Below are positions 1 to 9,038 of a stretch of DNA of 64,000 nucleotides, piece after piece (within the stretch, counting starts at the first letter, position 1; each line of letters begins with the position of its first letter). Source of the DNA: Ferirhizobium litorale. Lineage in GTDB: Bacteria; Pseudomonadota; Alphaproteobacteria; Rhizobiales; Rhizobiaceae. Made by a program: the position numbers and the translations under genes. The stretch is taken from positions 372,001 to 436,000 of the forward strand of contig JALDYZ010000003.1 of NCBI GenBank assembly GCA_030028905.1. Reading direction: 5' to 3'. The notes under the pieces are model-generated. The model was given only the letters and a program-made list of their open reading frames with translations, had not been told where the DNA came from and made no database searches.

Positions 1-117
1 ATCGTGGCGGGCGTGGAATTCGACAATGCGTTCTGCCTCTGGCTGGGTTGCAAAGGACACTACACAGACTTGTCCGGTGGTCAAATGACGCCAAACAAAA
101 ATATCCGGATAAGTGAC

Positions 118-157
118 GATGTAAACCTTTACATTTGCCGATGTAAAGGTTTACATC
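118..157. promoter_or_regulatory. Tandem LacI-type operator, long perfect inverted repeat
   Basis: Two 17-bp arms, GATGTAAACCTTTACAT (118-134) and its exact reverse complement (141-157), flank the 6-bp spacer TTGCCG. Each arm is itself a near-palindrome, GTAAA-N2-TTTAC, which is the usual shape of LacI/GalR-family operators. The unit could therefore bind two dimers side by side. It lies 36 bp before the ATPase start, as expected for repression of the sugar ABC operon. The cognate repressor is not visible in the window; it may lie to the left. Confidence 0.75.
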
Positions 158-192
158 GTCGCCAAGCGGTGGGGAGCCGCATGGAGGAAATC

Positions 193-1719
193 ATGGTTTC
201 GGAAGTTGCCGACGGGGCGTCCGTCGTCTTGTCCGCGCGCCGCATCAGCAAGTCGTTCAGCGGCGTGCAGGTCCTGTTCAGCGTCGATTTCGAGCTGCGC
301 CAGGGCGAGATCCACGCGCTCATGGGCGAGAACGGCGCCGGAAAATCGACGCTCGTGAAAATCCTTTCCGGCTTCGAGCAGCCGACCTCCGGCGAGATTG
401 TTCTCGACGGAAAGGCGGTGACACTGCCGCCGAATGGTGCGGCCGAAGCCCTCGGAATCGTCATCATCCACCAGGAATTCAACCTCGCTGAACATCTGAC
501 CGTCGCTGAGAGCCTGTTCCTCGGCCGCGAGGTGACACGGTTCGGCATGCTCGATCGCAAGTTCATGCGCGCCGAGACCCGTCGCGTGCTCGACCTGCTC
601 GGGTCGCATGTCGACGAGAATACGATGATCGGCTCGCTGTCGATCGCCGAAAAACAGATGGTCGAGATCGCCAAGGCGATCAGCCGCGATGCCCGCGTCG
701 TCTTCATGGACGAACCGACGGCGGTTCTTTCGCGCGAGGAGACTAATTTCCTGTTCCGCCAGGTGCGCAAGCTGCGTGACCAGGGAACCAGTTTTGTCTT
801 CGTTTCGCACAAGCTCGACGAGGTCATGGAACTGACGGATCGCGTCACGGTCTTGCGCGACGGCCAGTGGATCAAGACGTCGCCGACCGCCATTCTGGAC
901 GGCGAGGCGATCGCGCAGCTGATGGTCGGCCGCGAACTCTCCAGCCTGTATCCCGCCAAAACCGAACCTGACGTGGATGAAGAGGTGGTGCTGCGGGTCG
1001 ATTCCGTTTCGACCGGCTACATCAAGGATGCGTGCTTCGAATTGAGGAAGGGCGAGATCCTCGGTTTTTCCGGCCTGATCGGGTCCGGTCGGACGGAACT
1101 GATGGAAGCAATCGTCGGACTGTGCCCGCGCCTTTCGGGTGACGTGCAGGTCTACGGGCAATCCGTACCGTCCGGCGACGTGCACGCGGCCAACAAGAGC
1201 GGTCTCGCCTACATGACCAAGGACCGCAAGTCCAAGGGCCTGCTGCTGAACGCAGGCATGATGGCGAACCTCACACTGCAGTCGCTCGATCGCCATACCC
1301 GGCTCGGCTATCTTGATCCCGGCAGCGAGGACGCCGCACTGTCAAAGGCGCGGCGCCGGTTCGACATCCGGGTCCGCGACGACAATGTCGTGGCCGGCCG
1401 CATGTCCGGTGGCAACCAGCAGAAACTGCTGCTTGCCAAGGTCATGGAGACCGACCCGCGGATCATCATCATCGATGAACCGACGCGCGGCATCGACGTC
1501 GGCACGAAACAGCAGATCTATCATTTCATTTCGGCGCTCGCCCGCGACGGCCGCTCGATCATCGTGGTGTCGTCGGAGATGCCCGAGGTGATCGGCCTGT
1601 GCAGCCGCATCGTGGTGATGCGCGAAGGCCATATCACAGGCATCCTCGAGGGTGACGAGATCTCCGAACAGGAAATCATGCGCTATGCGGCCGGGCTGAA
1701 GAAGAAGGTCGCCGCTTGA
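193..1719 (+). CDS. Sugar ABC transporter ATP-binding protein, two-domain RbsA/MglA type (CUT2)
   Basis: 508 aa, the normal length for RbsA-type ATPases with two fused nucleotide-binding domains. The first domain has an intact Walker A (GENGAGKST, about residue 45) and Walker B (VVFMDEPTA). The second has the degenerate P-loop GLIGSGRTEL usual for this family, then signature SGGNQQK and IIIIDEPTRG. The reading frame is open back to position 4, but ATG 193 follows GGAGG at 5-nt spacing and the upstream part crosses the palindromic operator, so 193 is preferred; ATG 181 is possible. It energises uptake with the permease and binding protein downstream. The substrate cannot be read from the sequence, though a pentose, hexose or polyol is likely. 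Confidence 0.9.
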   Translation: MVSEVADGASVVLSARRISKSFSGVQVLFSVDFELRQGEIHALMGENGAGKSTLVKILSGFEQPTSGEIVLDGKAVTLPPNGAAEALGIVIIHQEFNLAEHLTVAESLFLGREVTRFGMLDRKFMRAETRRVLDLLGSHVDENTMIGSLSIAEKQMVEIAKAISRDARVVFMDEPTAVLSREETNFLFRQVRKLRDQGTSFVFVSHKLDEVMELTDRVTVLRDGQWIKTSPTAILDGEAIAQLMVGRELSSLYPAKTEPDVDEEVVLRVDSVSTGYIKDACFELRKGEILGFSGLIGSGRTELMEAIVGLCPRLSGDVQVYGQSVPSGDVHAANKSGLAYMTKDRKSKGLLLNAGMMANLTLQSLDRHTRLGYLDPGSEDAALSKARRRFDIRVRDDNVVAGRMSGGNQQKLLLAKVMETDPRIIIIDEPTRGIDVGTKQQIYHFISALARDGRSIIVVSSEMPEVIGLCSRIVVMREGHITGILEGDEISEQEIMRYAAGLKKKVAA

Positions 1720-1791
1720 CGTCGTAGCCGGCGCACGGATGACGCGAGCTAGGAATTCCCCGCTGGAGCGGGATGGGAGGTTGGATTGGAC

Positions 1792-2802
1792 ATGAGCGTA
1801 AACGAGGAAGGCAGCCAGGCGGGGATCCGACGTCGCGGCTGGAAAGACATCGACTTGAGGGCAGTGGCCCCATTCGTTGCATTGGCACTGCTGCTTGTCG
1901 TCGGGGCTTTGGTCAATCCGAATTTCATCGGCTTGAACAACCTCGCCAATGTCGCCACCCGCAGCGCCTTCATCGCGATCATCGCGGTCGGGGCGACCTT
2001 CGTCATATCTTCCGGCGATCTCGATCTCTCGGTCGGGGCGATGGTAGCGTTCATCGCCAGCCTGATGATCCTGTTCATGAATTCAGGCGTCATCGCTGAT
2101 CCGGCGCTGATGCTGACGGCGGCAATCGTCTTCGCCGTCGTCGCCGGGGCGGCTTGCGGGCTTGCCAACGGACTGATCACCACGCTCGGCAAGATCGAGC
2201 CCTTCATCGCCACCCTCGGCACGATGGGGATCTATCGCGGCCTGACCACCTGGCTCTCCCAGGGCGGCGCGATCACGCTGAAGGAGCCGCAGTTGCAGGA
2301 AATGTACCGCCCTGCCTACTTCGGCTCGATCCTCGGCGTTCCTGTGCCGATCGTGGTCATCCTCGCTGTTACCGCGGTGGCTGCCTTCGTGCTTTACCGC
2401 ACCCGCTATGGCCGGCATGTGGTCGCCGTCGGCTCCAACCGCGATGTGGCACGCTATTCTGGCATCTCGGTCAATCGGGTTCGCACCATCGCCTTCGTCA
2501 TCCAGGGGCTCTGTGTGGCGGCCGCCGTTCTTCTCTATGTTCCAAGGCTCGGCTCCACCTCGGCGACCACCGGCATCCTCTGGGAGTTGCAGGCGATCAC
2601 CGCGGTCGTCGTCGGCGGAACCGCGCTCAAGGGCGGTGCGGGCCGCGTCTGGGGCACCATCTGCGGCGCCTTCATTCTCGAACTGGTCGGCAACATCATG
2701 CTGCTGTCCAACTTTATCAGCGAGTACCTGATCGGCGCCATCCAGGGGGCGATCATCATCATCGCGATGCTCGTCCAGCGCTCGCTGGTGCGCAAATCGT
2801 AA
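1792..2802 (+). CDS. Sugar ABC transporter permease, RbsC family
   Basis: 336 aa with a hydrophilic N-terminus of about 25 residues, then roughly eight to ten hydrophobic segments. It contains the CUT2 permease hallmarks GDLDLSVGAMVA and a late GGTALKGGAGRVWGT motif that contacts the ATPase. It forms the membrane channel for the importer, between the ATPase and binding-protein genes. GGGAGG at 1775-1780 serves either ATG 1792 (11-nt spacing) or TTG 1786 (5 nt); ATG is chosen. The 72-bp gap after the ATPase gene has no terminator, so co-transcription is expected. Confidence 0.9.
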   Translation: MSVNEEGSQAGIRRRGWKDIDLRAVAPFVALALLLVVGALVNPNFIGLNNLANVATRSAFIAIIAVGATFVISSGDLDLSVGAMVAFIASLMILFMNSGVIADPALMLTAAIVFAVVAGAACGLANGLITTLGKIEPFIATLGTMGIYRGLTTWLSQGGAITLKEPQLQEMYRPAYFGSILGVPVPIVVILAVTAVAAFVLYRTRYGRHVVAVGSNRDVARYSGISVNRVRTIAFVIQGLCVAAAVLLYVPRLGSTSATTGILWELQAITAVVVGGTALKGGAGRVWGTICGAFILELVGNIMLLSNFISEYLIGAIQGAIIIIAMLVQRSLVRKS

Positions 2803-2829
2803 ATCCGGGCAATTCGGAAACAGGACGCG

Positions 2830-2855
2830 ATGCGGTCCCTCGTCCGGGACCGCAT
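2830..2855 (+). other. Stem-loop between permease and binding-protein genes
   Basis: Perfect 10-bp arms, ATGCGGTCCC and GGGACCGCAT, enclose a 6-nt loop and have no T-tract. In this position it more likely stabilises or punctuates the polycistronic mRNA than terminates it. The binding-protein gene begins 100 bp downstream with the strong ribosome site TGGGAGGAACC. Confidence 0.5.
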
Positions 2856-2955
2856 GCAGAGGAACAAGGCACATTCGACTTATCCAGATGTGCTTCAGCC
2901 GGGTCCACAGGTCTCCCGGCAAACGATCGACTGACCTGATTTTGGGAGGAACCTT

Positions 2956-3906
2956 ATGCGTAAGAAACTACTGGGCCTGACTGTTGCGGCTGTCGCGGCC
3001 TTTGCCGGCGCCGGTCATGCCGAGGACAAGAACGTGACCATCGGCGTCTCGATCCCCGCCGCCAGCCACGGCTGGACCTCGGGCGTCATCTATCACGCCG
3101 AGCGCGTTGCCAAGCAGCTGATGGAAAGCCATCCAGGCCTCAACGTCGTCGTCAAGACTTCGCCGGATCCGGCCAGCCAGGCAAACGCGGTTCAGGACCT
3201 GGCGACCCAGGGCATCGACGCACTTGTCATCCTGCCGACCGATCCCGATCCGCTCGTCAACGCCATCAAGGAAATCAAGGGCAATGGCACGTTCGTGTCG
3301 ATCGTCGACCGGGCACCGTCCGTCAACGACAACTCGGTGCGCGATCTCTACGTTGCCGGCAACAACTTCGCCCTCGGCCAGACGGCTGGCGAATACATCA
3401 AGTCGACCACGCCGGAGGCCGAAGTCGTCGTCATCCGCGGCATGCCGATCCCGATCGACCAGGAGCGCCAGGATGGCTTCGACAAGGGCATTGCAGGCTC
3501 GAACGTCAAGGTCCTCGACCGCCAGTACGGCAACTGGAACCGCGACGACGCCTTCAAGGTCATGCAGGACTACCTGACCAAGTACCCGAAGATCGACGTC
3601 GTCTGGTGCCAGGATGACGACATGGCCGTCGGCGTGCTGCAGGCCATCGAACAGGCCGAGCGCGACGACATCCAGTATGTCGTGGCGGGTGCCGGCTCCA
3701 AGGAGATGATCAAGAGGGTCATGGACGGCGACAAGATGATCCCGGTCGACGTTCTCTATCCGCCGGCAATGGTCGGCACTGCGCTCGAGATGACGGTTGC
3801 CAACTTTTATGGCCAGGTGCCGGTTCGTGGTGTCTACACCATCGATGCAACACTCGTCACCAAGGACAATGCCGGCGAATATTACTTCCCGGATTCCCCG
3901 TTCTGA
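2956..3906 (+). CDS. Periplasmic sugar-binding protein of the CUT2 importer
   Basis: 316 aa. A Sec signal peptide (MRKKLLGLTVAAVAAFAG) ends near AGHA at residue 23. The mature protein has the type I periplasmic-binding fold (RbsB-like, Peripla_BP_4), starting NVTIGVSIPAASHGWTSGV and keeping QANAVQDLATQGIDALVILP and a late WCQDDDMAVG motif. It should capture the sugar in the periplasm and deliver it to the permease encoded upstream. The order ATPase, permease, binding protein, with the binding protein last, is common in Rhizobiaceae. No catabolic genes are included here, so the ligand is unknown. Confidence 0.88.
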   Translation: MRKKLLGLTVAAVAAFAGAGHAEDKNVTIGVSIPAASHGWTSGVIYHAERVAKQLMESHPGLNVVVKTSPDPASQANAVQDLATQGIDALVILPTDPDPLVNAIKEIKGNGTFVSIVDRAPSVNDNSVRDLYVAGNNFALGQTAGEYIKSTTPEAEVVVIRGMPIPIDQERQDGFDKGIAGSNVKVLDRQYGNWNRDDAFKVMQDYLTKYPKIDVVWCQDDDMAVGVLQAIEQAERDDIQYVVAGAGSKEMIKRVMDGDKMIPVDVLYPPAMVGTALEMTVANFYGQVPVRGVYTIDATLVTKDNAGEYYFPDSPF

Positions 3907-3918
3907 TCCAAGTCATTC

Positions 3919-3949
3919 CGATGCCCGGGCTGTCATGGCCCGGGCATCG
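3919..3949 (+). terminator. Strong hairpin after the first sugar operon
   Basis: Perfect 12-bp arms, CGATGCCCGGGC and GCCCGGGCATCG, enclose a 7-nt loop. The hairpin starts 13 bp after the binding-protein stop. The following T-run is weak (GTCCGTTCTGTCTG), but the position and stability fit an intrinsic terminator. Confidence 0.6.
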
Positions 3950-4384
3950 TCCGTTCTGTCTGATCCCGATCAGATCACGCGATATCGGAAAGCATCGCGA
4001 ACCGCGCCGCAAATCGATGCGGGACTGGTTTGCGCGCATCTTCAATACGGCATCAACTATCGCCGCTCACTTCCGCCCCCCCACCGACAGCAAATGCAGG
4101 AAGCCGTACCGACAATTCCCTTGTCATCGCACTTTAACATGATAATCGTGCTCACGTTAACGGACTGACAGATGAGCGGCGCAACGGAAATGCCGAATTG
4201 AATGAGATTCAGCTCTGCGTATCGGCGGATAGTAATATCAACCTCCTTTTTTCAACGACTCGACTTCGGGCAGGCCGACCATGTTCCCGACAGGTCGCCA
4301 TCGGATGATCGCGACGGACGCTAGAAGCGCACCCAAAGCGTGCGATGCCGGCGGTAACCAAAATTTGCACAGCGAGGATGCATC
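3950..4384. other. Intergenic region upstream of the siderophore reductase
   Basis: No convincing gene is seen here. The only recognisable item is the iron-box-like element at 4140-4154, annotated separately. Short open frames in this stretch lack protein-like composition and ribosome sites. Confidence 0.6.
4140..4154. promoter_or_regulatory. Candidate RirA iron box (TGA-N9-TCA)
   Basis: TGATAATCGTGCTCA matches the TGA-N9-TCA pattern known as the IRO box, the proposed target of the iron regulator RirA in rhizobia. It lies 230 bp before the siderophore-interacting protein gene. The pattern is only six fixed bases, so alone it is weak. A second match in front of the receptor operon at 12146-12160 makes chance less likely. 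Confidence 0.45.
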
Positions 4385-5449
4385 ATGAACGGAAGTCCGG
4401 AGTTCAAGCTTTCCGGCCTGGCGCTGCCGACAGATGCCGAGCATATGCTCGACGAGATCTGCGAACACTTCATCGAGCATTCCGAAGTCCAGCGATCCGG
4501 CAATGTCGTCTCGCTGCAGAGCGAGATCGGGACCGCAAATTTCCGCTTGCAGGGCAATAACCTCTTGATCGAACTCGCCTGCCCTTCTCCGGAGGCGCTT
4601 GAAGTCTGCCGGAACATTGTCGCCGAGCACTTGTTCTATTTTGCCGGGGAGGCGCCCCTCGATCTCACCTGGGCCTACCCTGCGCCGCAGGCGACACTGC
4701 CGAATATCCACGAGGTCACGGTCGTTGCAGCGGAGGACGTGACGCCGCGTATGCGGCGGGTGACATTCGCCTGCGCCGACGTCACCCCTTTCGTCGGCGG
4801 TGAGATGCATGTCCGCCTTCTGGTTCCGCCGAAGGACAGGCCTCCGGTCTGGCCCTCGCTGCGCCCGGACGGACGCGTGGCTTGGCCACAGGGCGAGGAC
4901 GAGCTTCTGGTGCGCGTCTATACGATCCGCGCCGTCGATATCGAGCGCCGGGAACTCTGCATCGATTTCCTCCAACATCCAATACCTGACGTCGAGACGC
5001 CGGGCGCCGATTTCGCGCGGGATGCGCGGCCCGGCGACAGCGCTGCACTGCTCGGGCCGGGCGGCGGCGGCCTTCCGCAGGCGAAATCCATTCTTCTTGC
5101 CGGCGACGAAAGCGCTCTTCCGGCAATCGCCCGCATTGCCGCCGAAGTGCCGCCCCATACGCAATTGCAGGCGATCATCGAGGTGCAGGACGGGCACGAA
5201 GAGCAACCGCTTCCTTCGGCGGGCTCGCTGGAGGTCCGCTGGTTGCACCGGACGAGCTACCCGGCCGGGGCAACGGGCGGTCTGCTGGATGCGGCAAAAG
5301 ATGCGATCGCTTCCATGGATGACGACACCTTCGTTTGGGTCGCCTGTGAAAAAGAAGACGTCAGGGTGATCCGCACCCTGCTGAGGGACCGCCAACATGA
5401 CAGGAAGCGTATGTATGTGGCTTCCTACTGGGAGCGGGACCACGCGTAA
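4385..5449 (+). CDS. Siderophore-interacting protein (NAD(P)H-dependent ferric reductase) with N-terminal DUF2218
   Basis: 354 aa. Residues about 5-95 resemble DUF2218; about 105-225 form the FAD-binding domain of ViuB-type siderophore-interacting proteins (TPRMRRVTFAC, then VRVYTIRAVD in the FAD loop); about 235-350 form the C-terminal NAD(P)H domain (ILLAGDESALPAIARI, FVWVACEKEDVRVIR). Such proteins reduce Fe(III)-siderophores in the cytoplasm to release iron. The gene converges with the iron uptake operon at 5511-12091, and the FhuF-like protein there is a second, different type of reductase. ATG 4385 begins directly at the DUF2218 domain. Confidence 0.88.
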   Translation: MNGSPEFKLSGLALPTDAEHMLDEICEHFIEHSEVQRSGNVVSLQSEIGTANFRLQGNNLLIELACPSPEALEVCRNIVAEHLFYFAGEAPLDLTWAYPAPQATLPNIHEVTVVAAEDVTPRMRRVTFACADVTPFVGGEMHVRLLVPPKDRPPVWPSLRPDGRVAWPQGEDELLVRVYTIRAVDIERRELCIDFLQHPIPDVETPGADFARDARPGDSAALLGPGGGGLPQAKSILLAGDESALPAIARIAAEVPPHTQLQAIIEVQDGHEEQPLPSAGSLEVRWLHRTSYPAGATGGLLDAAKDAIASMDDDTFVWVACEKEDVRVIRTLLRDRQHDRKRMYVASYWERDHA

Positions 5450-5460
5450 ACGCCGGCTAT

Positions 5461-5512
5461 CGACCTGACTTTTGCTAGATATCTGGCAGGTCGCAAGCGG
5501 TGCACGCCGCTT
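5461..5512. terminator. Convergent-gene hairpins
   Basis: Two stem-loops lie between the converging reductase and ATPase genes. The first is CGACCTG (5461-5467) with CAGGTCG (5487-5493). The second is AAGCGG (5495-5500) with CCGCTT (5507-5512), which overlaps the last bases of the minus-strand ATPase gene. They probably act as a bidirectional transcription stop. T-tracts are poor. Confidence 0.4.
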
Positions 5513-6290
5513 ACATCAGATAGCCGACCGGTTGGCGCGTGTGCGGATGGCTAAAGACGCCGATCTCGACACCGAAGATCCGCCGCAGCATGCCGGTGTT
5601 CATGATCTCGGCGGGAGCGCCTTTAGCGACAATGCGTCCACTGTTCATCGCAATGATCTCGTCGCAGTAGCGCGATGCGAGATTGATGTCGTGCAGCACG
5701 ATGACGACTGTCAGTCCGCGTTCCTGCGACAACGTGTGCACGAGCGACAGCACCGATGCCTGGTGTGAGAGGTCGAGTGCGGAGGTAGGCTCGTCGAGCA
5801 GCAGGCATTTGGCGTCCTGCGCCAGCATCATCGCGATCCAGGCCCTTTGCTTTTCGCCGCCCGACATCGTCGCCACCGGACGATTGGCAAAGGCATCAAG
5901 CTCGGAACGCGCAATCGCCCGCTCCACCATGTCGGCATCGGTACGGGTGAAACGGCCAAGCGTGCCATGCCAGGGAAAGCGGCCGAGAGCGACGAGTTCG
6001 CGCACCGTCATCCCGTCTGCATCCGGCGTGAATTGCGGCATATAGGCAACCTGCCGCGCAAACGCCCTGCCGGCCCATTCCGAGACCGGCTTGCCCTCCA
6101 GTTCCACTCGTCCGCCGCTCGGCGCGACCTGCCGGGCGATGATCTTCATCAGGCTGCTCTTGCCGGAACCGTTGGGACCCACGAGTCCGTAAACGCGTCC
6201 TGCCTCCAATGTCAGGTCGATGCCGTGGAGGATATGCTTCTGTCCGGCCGAGTAGGTCACCGCGGACAGGTCAAGGAAGATTGCCGACAT
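5511..6290 (-). CDS. Fe(III)-siderophore ABC transporter ATP-binding protein (FhuC/FepC type)
   Basis: 259 aa, standard for FecE/FhuC ATPases. Walker A GPNGSGKSS, signature MSGGEKQRAW, Walker B CLLLDEPTSALD and the H-loop VIVLHDIN are intact. It supplies energy to the fused permease at 7071-9038. ATG 6290 is preferred (AAAGG upstream); an in-frame TTG at 6308 is possible. It is the last gene of the minus-strand operon receptor, binding protein, permease, FhuF-like reductase, ATPase. Confidence 0.92.
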   Translation of the reverse strand: MSAIFLDLSAVTYSAGQKHILHGIDLTLEAGRVYGLVGPNGSGKSSLMKIIARQVAPSGGRVELEGKPVSEWAGRAFARQVAYMPQFTPDADGMTVRELVALGRFPWHGTLGRFTRTDADMVERAIARSELDAFANRPVATMSGGEKQRAWIAMMLAQDAKCLLLDEPTSALDLSHQASVLSLVHTLSQERGLTVVIVLHDINLASRYCDEIIAMNSGRIVAKGAPAEIMNTGMLRRIFGVEIGVFSHPHTRQPVGYLM

Positions 6291-6390
6291 GGATGCGTTG
6301 CCTTTCAAGTGAACCGAAAAAATGAATCAATGCGGCGATCTTCCGATCGTCGGACGTGGCGGTTGCCGCAGGCCGCGCTGACCTGGCCGC

Positions 6391-7083
6391 CTAGCCATCC
6401 CTGCACCCCTGGTGCCGCAAGGGACATGCGTTCGTACAGCGCTTCAGTGACGACAGCCGGTCGCGCAGGCAGCAGACGCGCCGCGTCGGTGCCCCCGTGA
6501 TATCCCGAGCCACCAGCCGTCCGAAGTCCGGATACGCGCCGGCCATATGCGCACCGATCCGCGCCAGGCGATCGTGATGGGCAACGTCTTCGCTGGACGC
6601 CAGCATATGGTGCGTTCGCCAGAAGACATACTCTGCATTGCTGCGGTGAAGCCGAGCGGTGGTTCCGGTATAGGTGCCGCAACGATCGATGACCAGCTGG
6701 ACATGGGCAAGCGCACAGTCGAGCGCCTCCTCGGGCGCACAGCCGTCCGGCATGGCGAAGCGGGCGACCGTGGACATCGCGGAAAACTCGACCGCAACCT
6801 CGTTGTATGAGGCGCGAAACCAATGGTCGGCCAGGACCCCATAGGCGAGGATGGGACGCAGCAACCGGCTGAAATAGCCATAGGACCACAGCGAGGCCGC
6901 GGCCCGCGAATCTCCCGGCCCCCACTTCCTGGCAATTTCGCCCACCCCTGATCCTATCATGTCGGGACCGTCCAAAAGGCTGGCAAGCAAAACCTCCCGC
7001 CCGTTGGCCGGCCCGATCAGGGCGGCGCAATCCGTGAAGGGCGCCGGCAGAGAAGGAATGGCGACCGTGTTCATTTGCGCCAT
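6391..7083 (-). CDS. FhuF-like siderophore-iron reductase
   Basis: 230 aa. The C-terminus carries the cysteine pattern of FhuF-family [2Fe-2S] ferric-siderophore reductases: CC, ten residues, C, three residues, C (VCCLRDRLSS.. then RCTNACPL). E. coli FhuF is described as CC-x10-C-x2-C, so the last spacing here is one residue longer. The protein should act in the cytoplasm to free iron from imported hydroxamate-type siderophore. The start overlaps the permease stop; ATG 7083 and ATG 7074 (ATGA overlap) are both possible. About 100 bp separate it from the ATPase gene. Confidence 0.8.
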   Translation of the reverse strand: MAQMNTVAIPSLPAPFTDCAALIGPANGREVLLASLLDGPDMIGSGVGEIARKWGPGDSRAAASLWSYGYFSRLLRPILAYGVLADHWFRASYNEVAVEFSAMSTVARFAMPDGCAPEEALDCALAHVQLVIDRCGTYTGTTARLHRSNAEYVFWRTHHMLASSEDVAHHDRLARIGAHMAGAYPDFGRLVARDITGAPTRRVCCLRDRLSSLKRCTNACPLRHQGCRDG

Positions 7084-9038
7084 CCAATCTGCCAGACGAG
7101 ATAGGGCGCGCCGACCAGCGCAGCAAAGAGACCAAGCGGCAGTTCATAAGGGAAGGCGAGGTTTCGCGAGCCGAAATCAGCCAGCAGCATCAGCATGGCC
7201 CCGAGCGCAAACGATGCGAAAAGATGCTCCCTCGTCCTGACGAACCCCGCCTGACGCGCGAGGTGCGGCCCCATCAGGCCGACGAAGCTGAGGGGACCGA
7301 CCAGGAGCGAGGCCGAGCCCGTCGCCAGGGCTGCACAAGCGATGATGCCGATCCTGGCCGTGCGTTGCGGCATGCCAAGGGCGACATTCGTCGTATATCC
7401 GAGCGGTAGCAGCGTCAGCCAGCGGACGAATGCCAATGCAATCGCTATGGTGACCACACCGAGCGCCGCAAGTGAAATCGCCGAGCTCGCAGTCACCGTC
7501 GCGGCGGAACCGCCGAGCCAGTTGAGGATCTGCCATGCGCGCTGATCGCCGACCGCCAGCAGCGCGCCGAGGATTGCCGAACTCAGCGAACTCGCCGCGA
7601 CGCCGGCTAGCAGCAACCTGTCAGGTTCGAGGTGGCGTCTTTGCGCATAGGCGAGCACCAGCAGGGTGGCGACCGCCGCGCCGAAGCCGGCGCCGGCCAG
7701 CAACTGCCACTGCGTCGGGCTGGCAGCCAGCGTCAGCGCGGCCGCAAAGCCGATCCCCGCTCCGCCGCTGACTCCGAGCACTTCGGGGCTCGCCATGGCG
7801 TTGGATGTCAATCGCTGCAGCATCGCCCCGGACAAGGCCAGCAATCCCCCCGCCGCACAGGCCGCCAGAAGTCTCGGCCATCGCATCGGCAAGAGCTGGT
7901 CGAACTCGGCCAGCGAAAGCCAGCGCCAGATTTCCTCGGTCCTGCCGACGAACAGAGACACGACGATCGATGCCCCGACGAGCACGGCCAGCAGCAGGAA
8001 ACCCTTTCGCGGCGCCCTGCGGATTTCGTATGGGGGTGCGGACGCGGGCCGCTGGGCGTGCCTGATCTTCGGCAGCAGCCACAGCAGCAGCGGACCGCCG
8101 ATCAGCGCCGTCACCGCCCCTGTCGGGAATTGCTCGGCCGAGGTCTGGGCCACGAATTGCACGACGCCGTCGCAGATCCAAAGCAATAGCGCCCCGGCCA
8201 GTGCGGAAGCAACCAAGGCGGGCAGCTGGTGGCGGATGCCCACCGCGCGCGCCAGATGCGGAGCGGCCAGGCCGACGAAGCCGATCATGCCCAGCTTGGC
8301 CGAAACGCCTGCGGCCACGAACACACCGATCGCCGACACCGCCAGCCGTATCGAGACGACGCTGACGCCGAGCGAACTGGCGGCCGTGTCGCCCAGGTTC
8401 AGCAGGTGAAGCGGCCGCACGAGGAGGGCAGAGACGCCGAGCGCAAGGGCGAACTCGATGGCCAGACGGCCGGCTGTCGACCAGTCCTGCTGACTGAGCG
8501 CGCCACCGTTCCATGTGACCAGCGACATCAGGTATTCGCCCTGGGCGAGCGTCAGCGCCGCCGAGACGGCACCGGCGGTGATGCCGACGAGCAGTCCCGA
8601 TATGATCATCGTCACCGGTTCGAAGTTGCGCTTCCAGCCCAGGCAGAAGACGATGGCGGTCGCAGCCGCAGCCCCGAGCAGCGTCACCATCTCCCGGCTA
8701 CCGTCAATCAGCGACGGCATGAAGAGCGTAGCGACGACGATCGCCAGCTGGGCACCGGCCGAAATCCCGAGCGTCGAGGCATCGGCAATCGGATTGCGCA
8801 GCACCTGCTGGAACAGAAAACCGGTCAGACCCAGGGCGGCTCCAGCGAGAATGGCGACTACGGCGCGCGGGAGCACCGCATAGGCCAGGATGACCTGGTC
8901 GGTGTTCATCGCGCCCGGATCGAACGGCCAGGCCGGCCAGGCGGAGAATGACAGGAACGAGGTCGCATTGTGGATCTGCAGTCCGCAGGCCAGCAGCAGG
9001 GCGACGGCGAGGATTGCATAGCGGGCGGGATAGCTCAC
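7071..9038 (-). CDS. Fe(III)-siderophore ABC permease, FhuB-type fused double permease
   Basis: 655 aa, about twice the length of a single FecCD permease. Two homologous halves each have about nine to ten membrane segments, with repeated motifs LRNPIADASTLGISAGAQ in the first half and TSNAMASPEVLGVSGGAG in the second. This head-to-tail fusion is typical of FhuB for hydroxamate siderophores. GTG 9038 is chosen because it forms a GTGA overlap with the binding-protein stop; an in-frame ATG at 9101 would lie inside the upstream gene. It acts with the binding protein (9035-9928) and the ATPase (5511-6290). Confidence 0.9.
   Translation of the reverse strand: MSYPARYAILAVALLLACGLQIHNATSFLSFSAWPAWPFDPGAMNTDQVILAYAVLPRAVVAILAGAALGLTGFLFQQVLRNPIADASTLGISAGAQLAIVVATLFMPSLIDGSREMVTLLGAAAATAIVFCLGWKRNFEPVTMIISGLLVGITAGAVSAALTLAQGEYLMSLVTWNGGALSQQDWSTAGRLAIEFALALGVSALLVRPLHLLNLGDTAASSLGVSVVSIRLAVSAIGVFVAAGVSAKLGMIGFVGLAAPHLARAVGIRHQLPALVASALAGALLLWICDGVVQFVAQTSAEQFPTGAVTALIGGPLLLWLLPKIRHAQRPASAPPYEIRRAPRKGFLLLAVLVGASIVVSLFVGRTEEIWRWLSLAEFDQLLPMRWPRLLAACAAGGLLALSGAMLQRLTSNAMASPEVLGVSGGAGIGFAAALTLAASPTQWQLLAGAGFGAAVATLLVLAYAQRRHLEPDRLLLAGVAASSLSSAILGALLAVGDQRAWQILNWLGGSAATVTASSAISLAALGVVTIAIALAFVRWLTLLPLGYTTNVALGMPQRTARIGIIACAALATGSASLLVGPLSFVGLMGPHLARQAGFVRTREHLFASFALGAMLMLLADFGSRNLAFPYELPLGLFAALVGAPYLVWQIGWRK

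Noticed and set aside
4238..5443. 401-codon minus-strand open frame
   Set aside because: Antisense to the siderophore-interacting protein gene, which has recognisable FAD and NAD(P)H domains.
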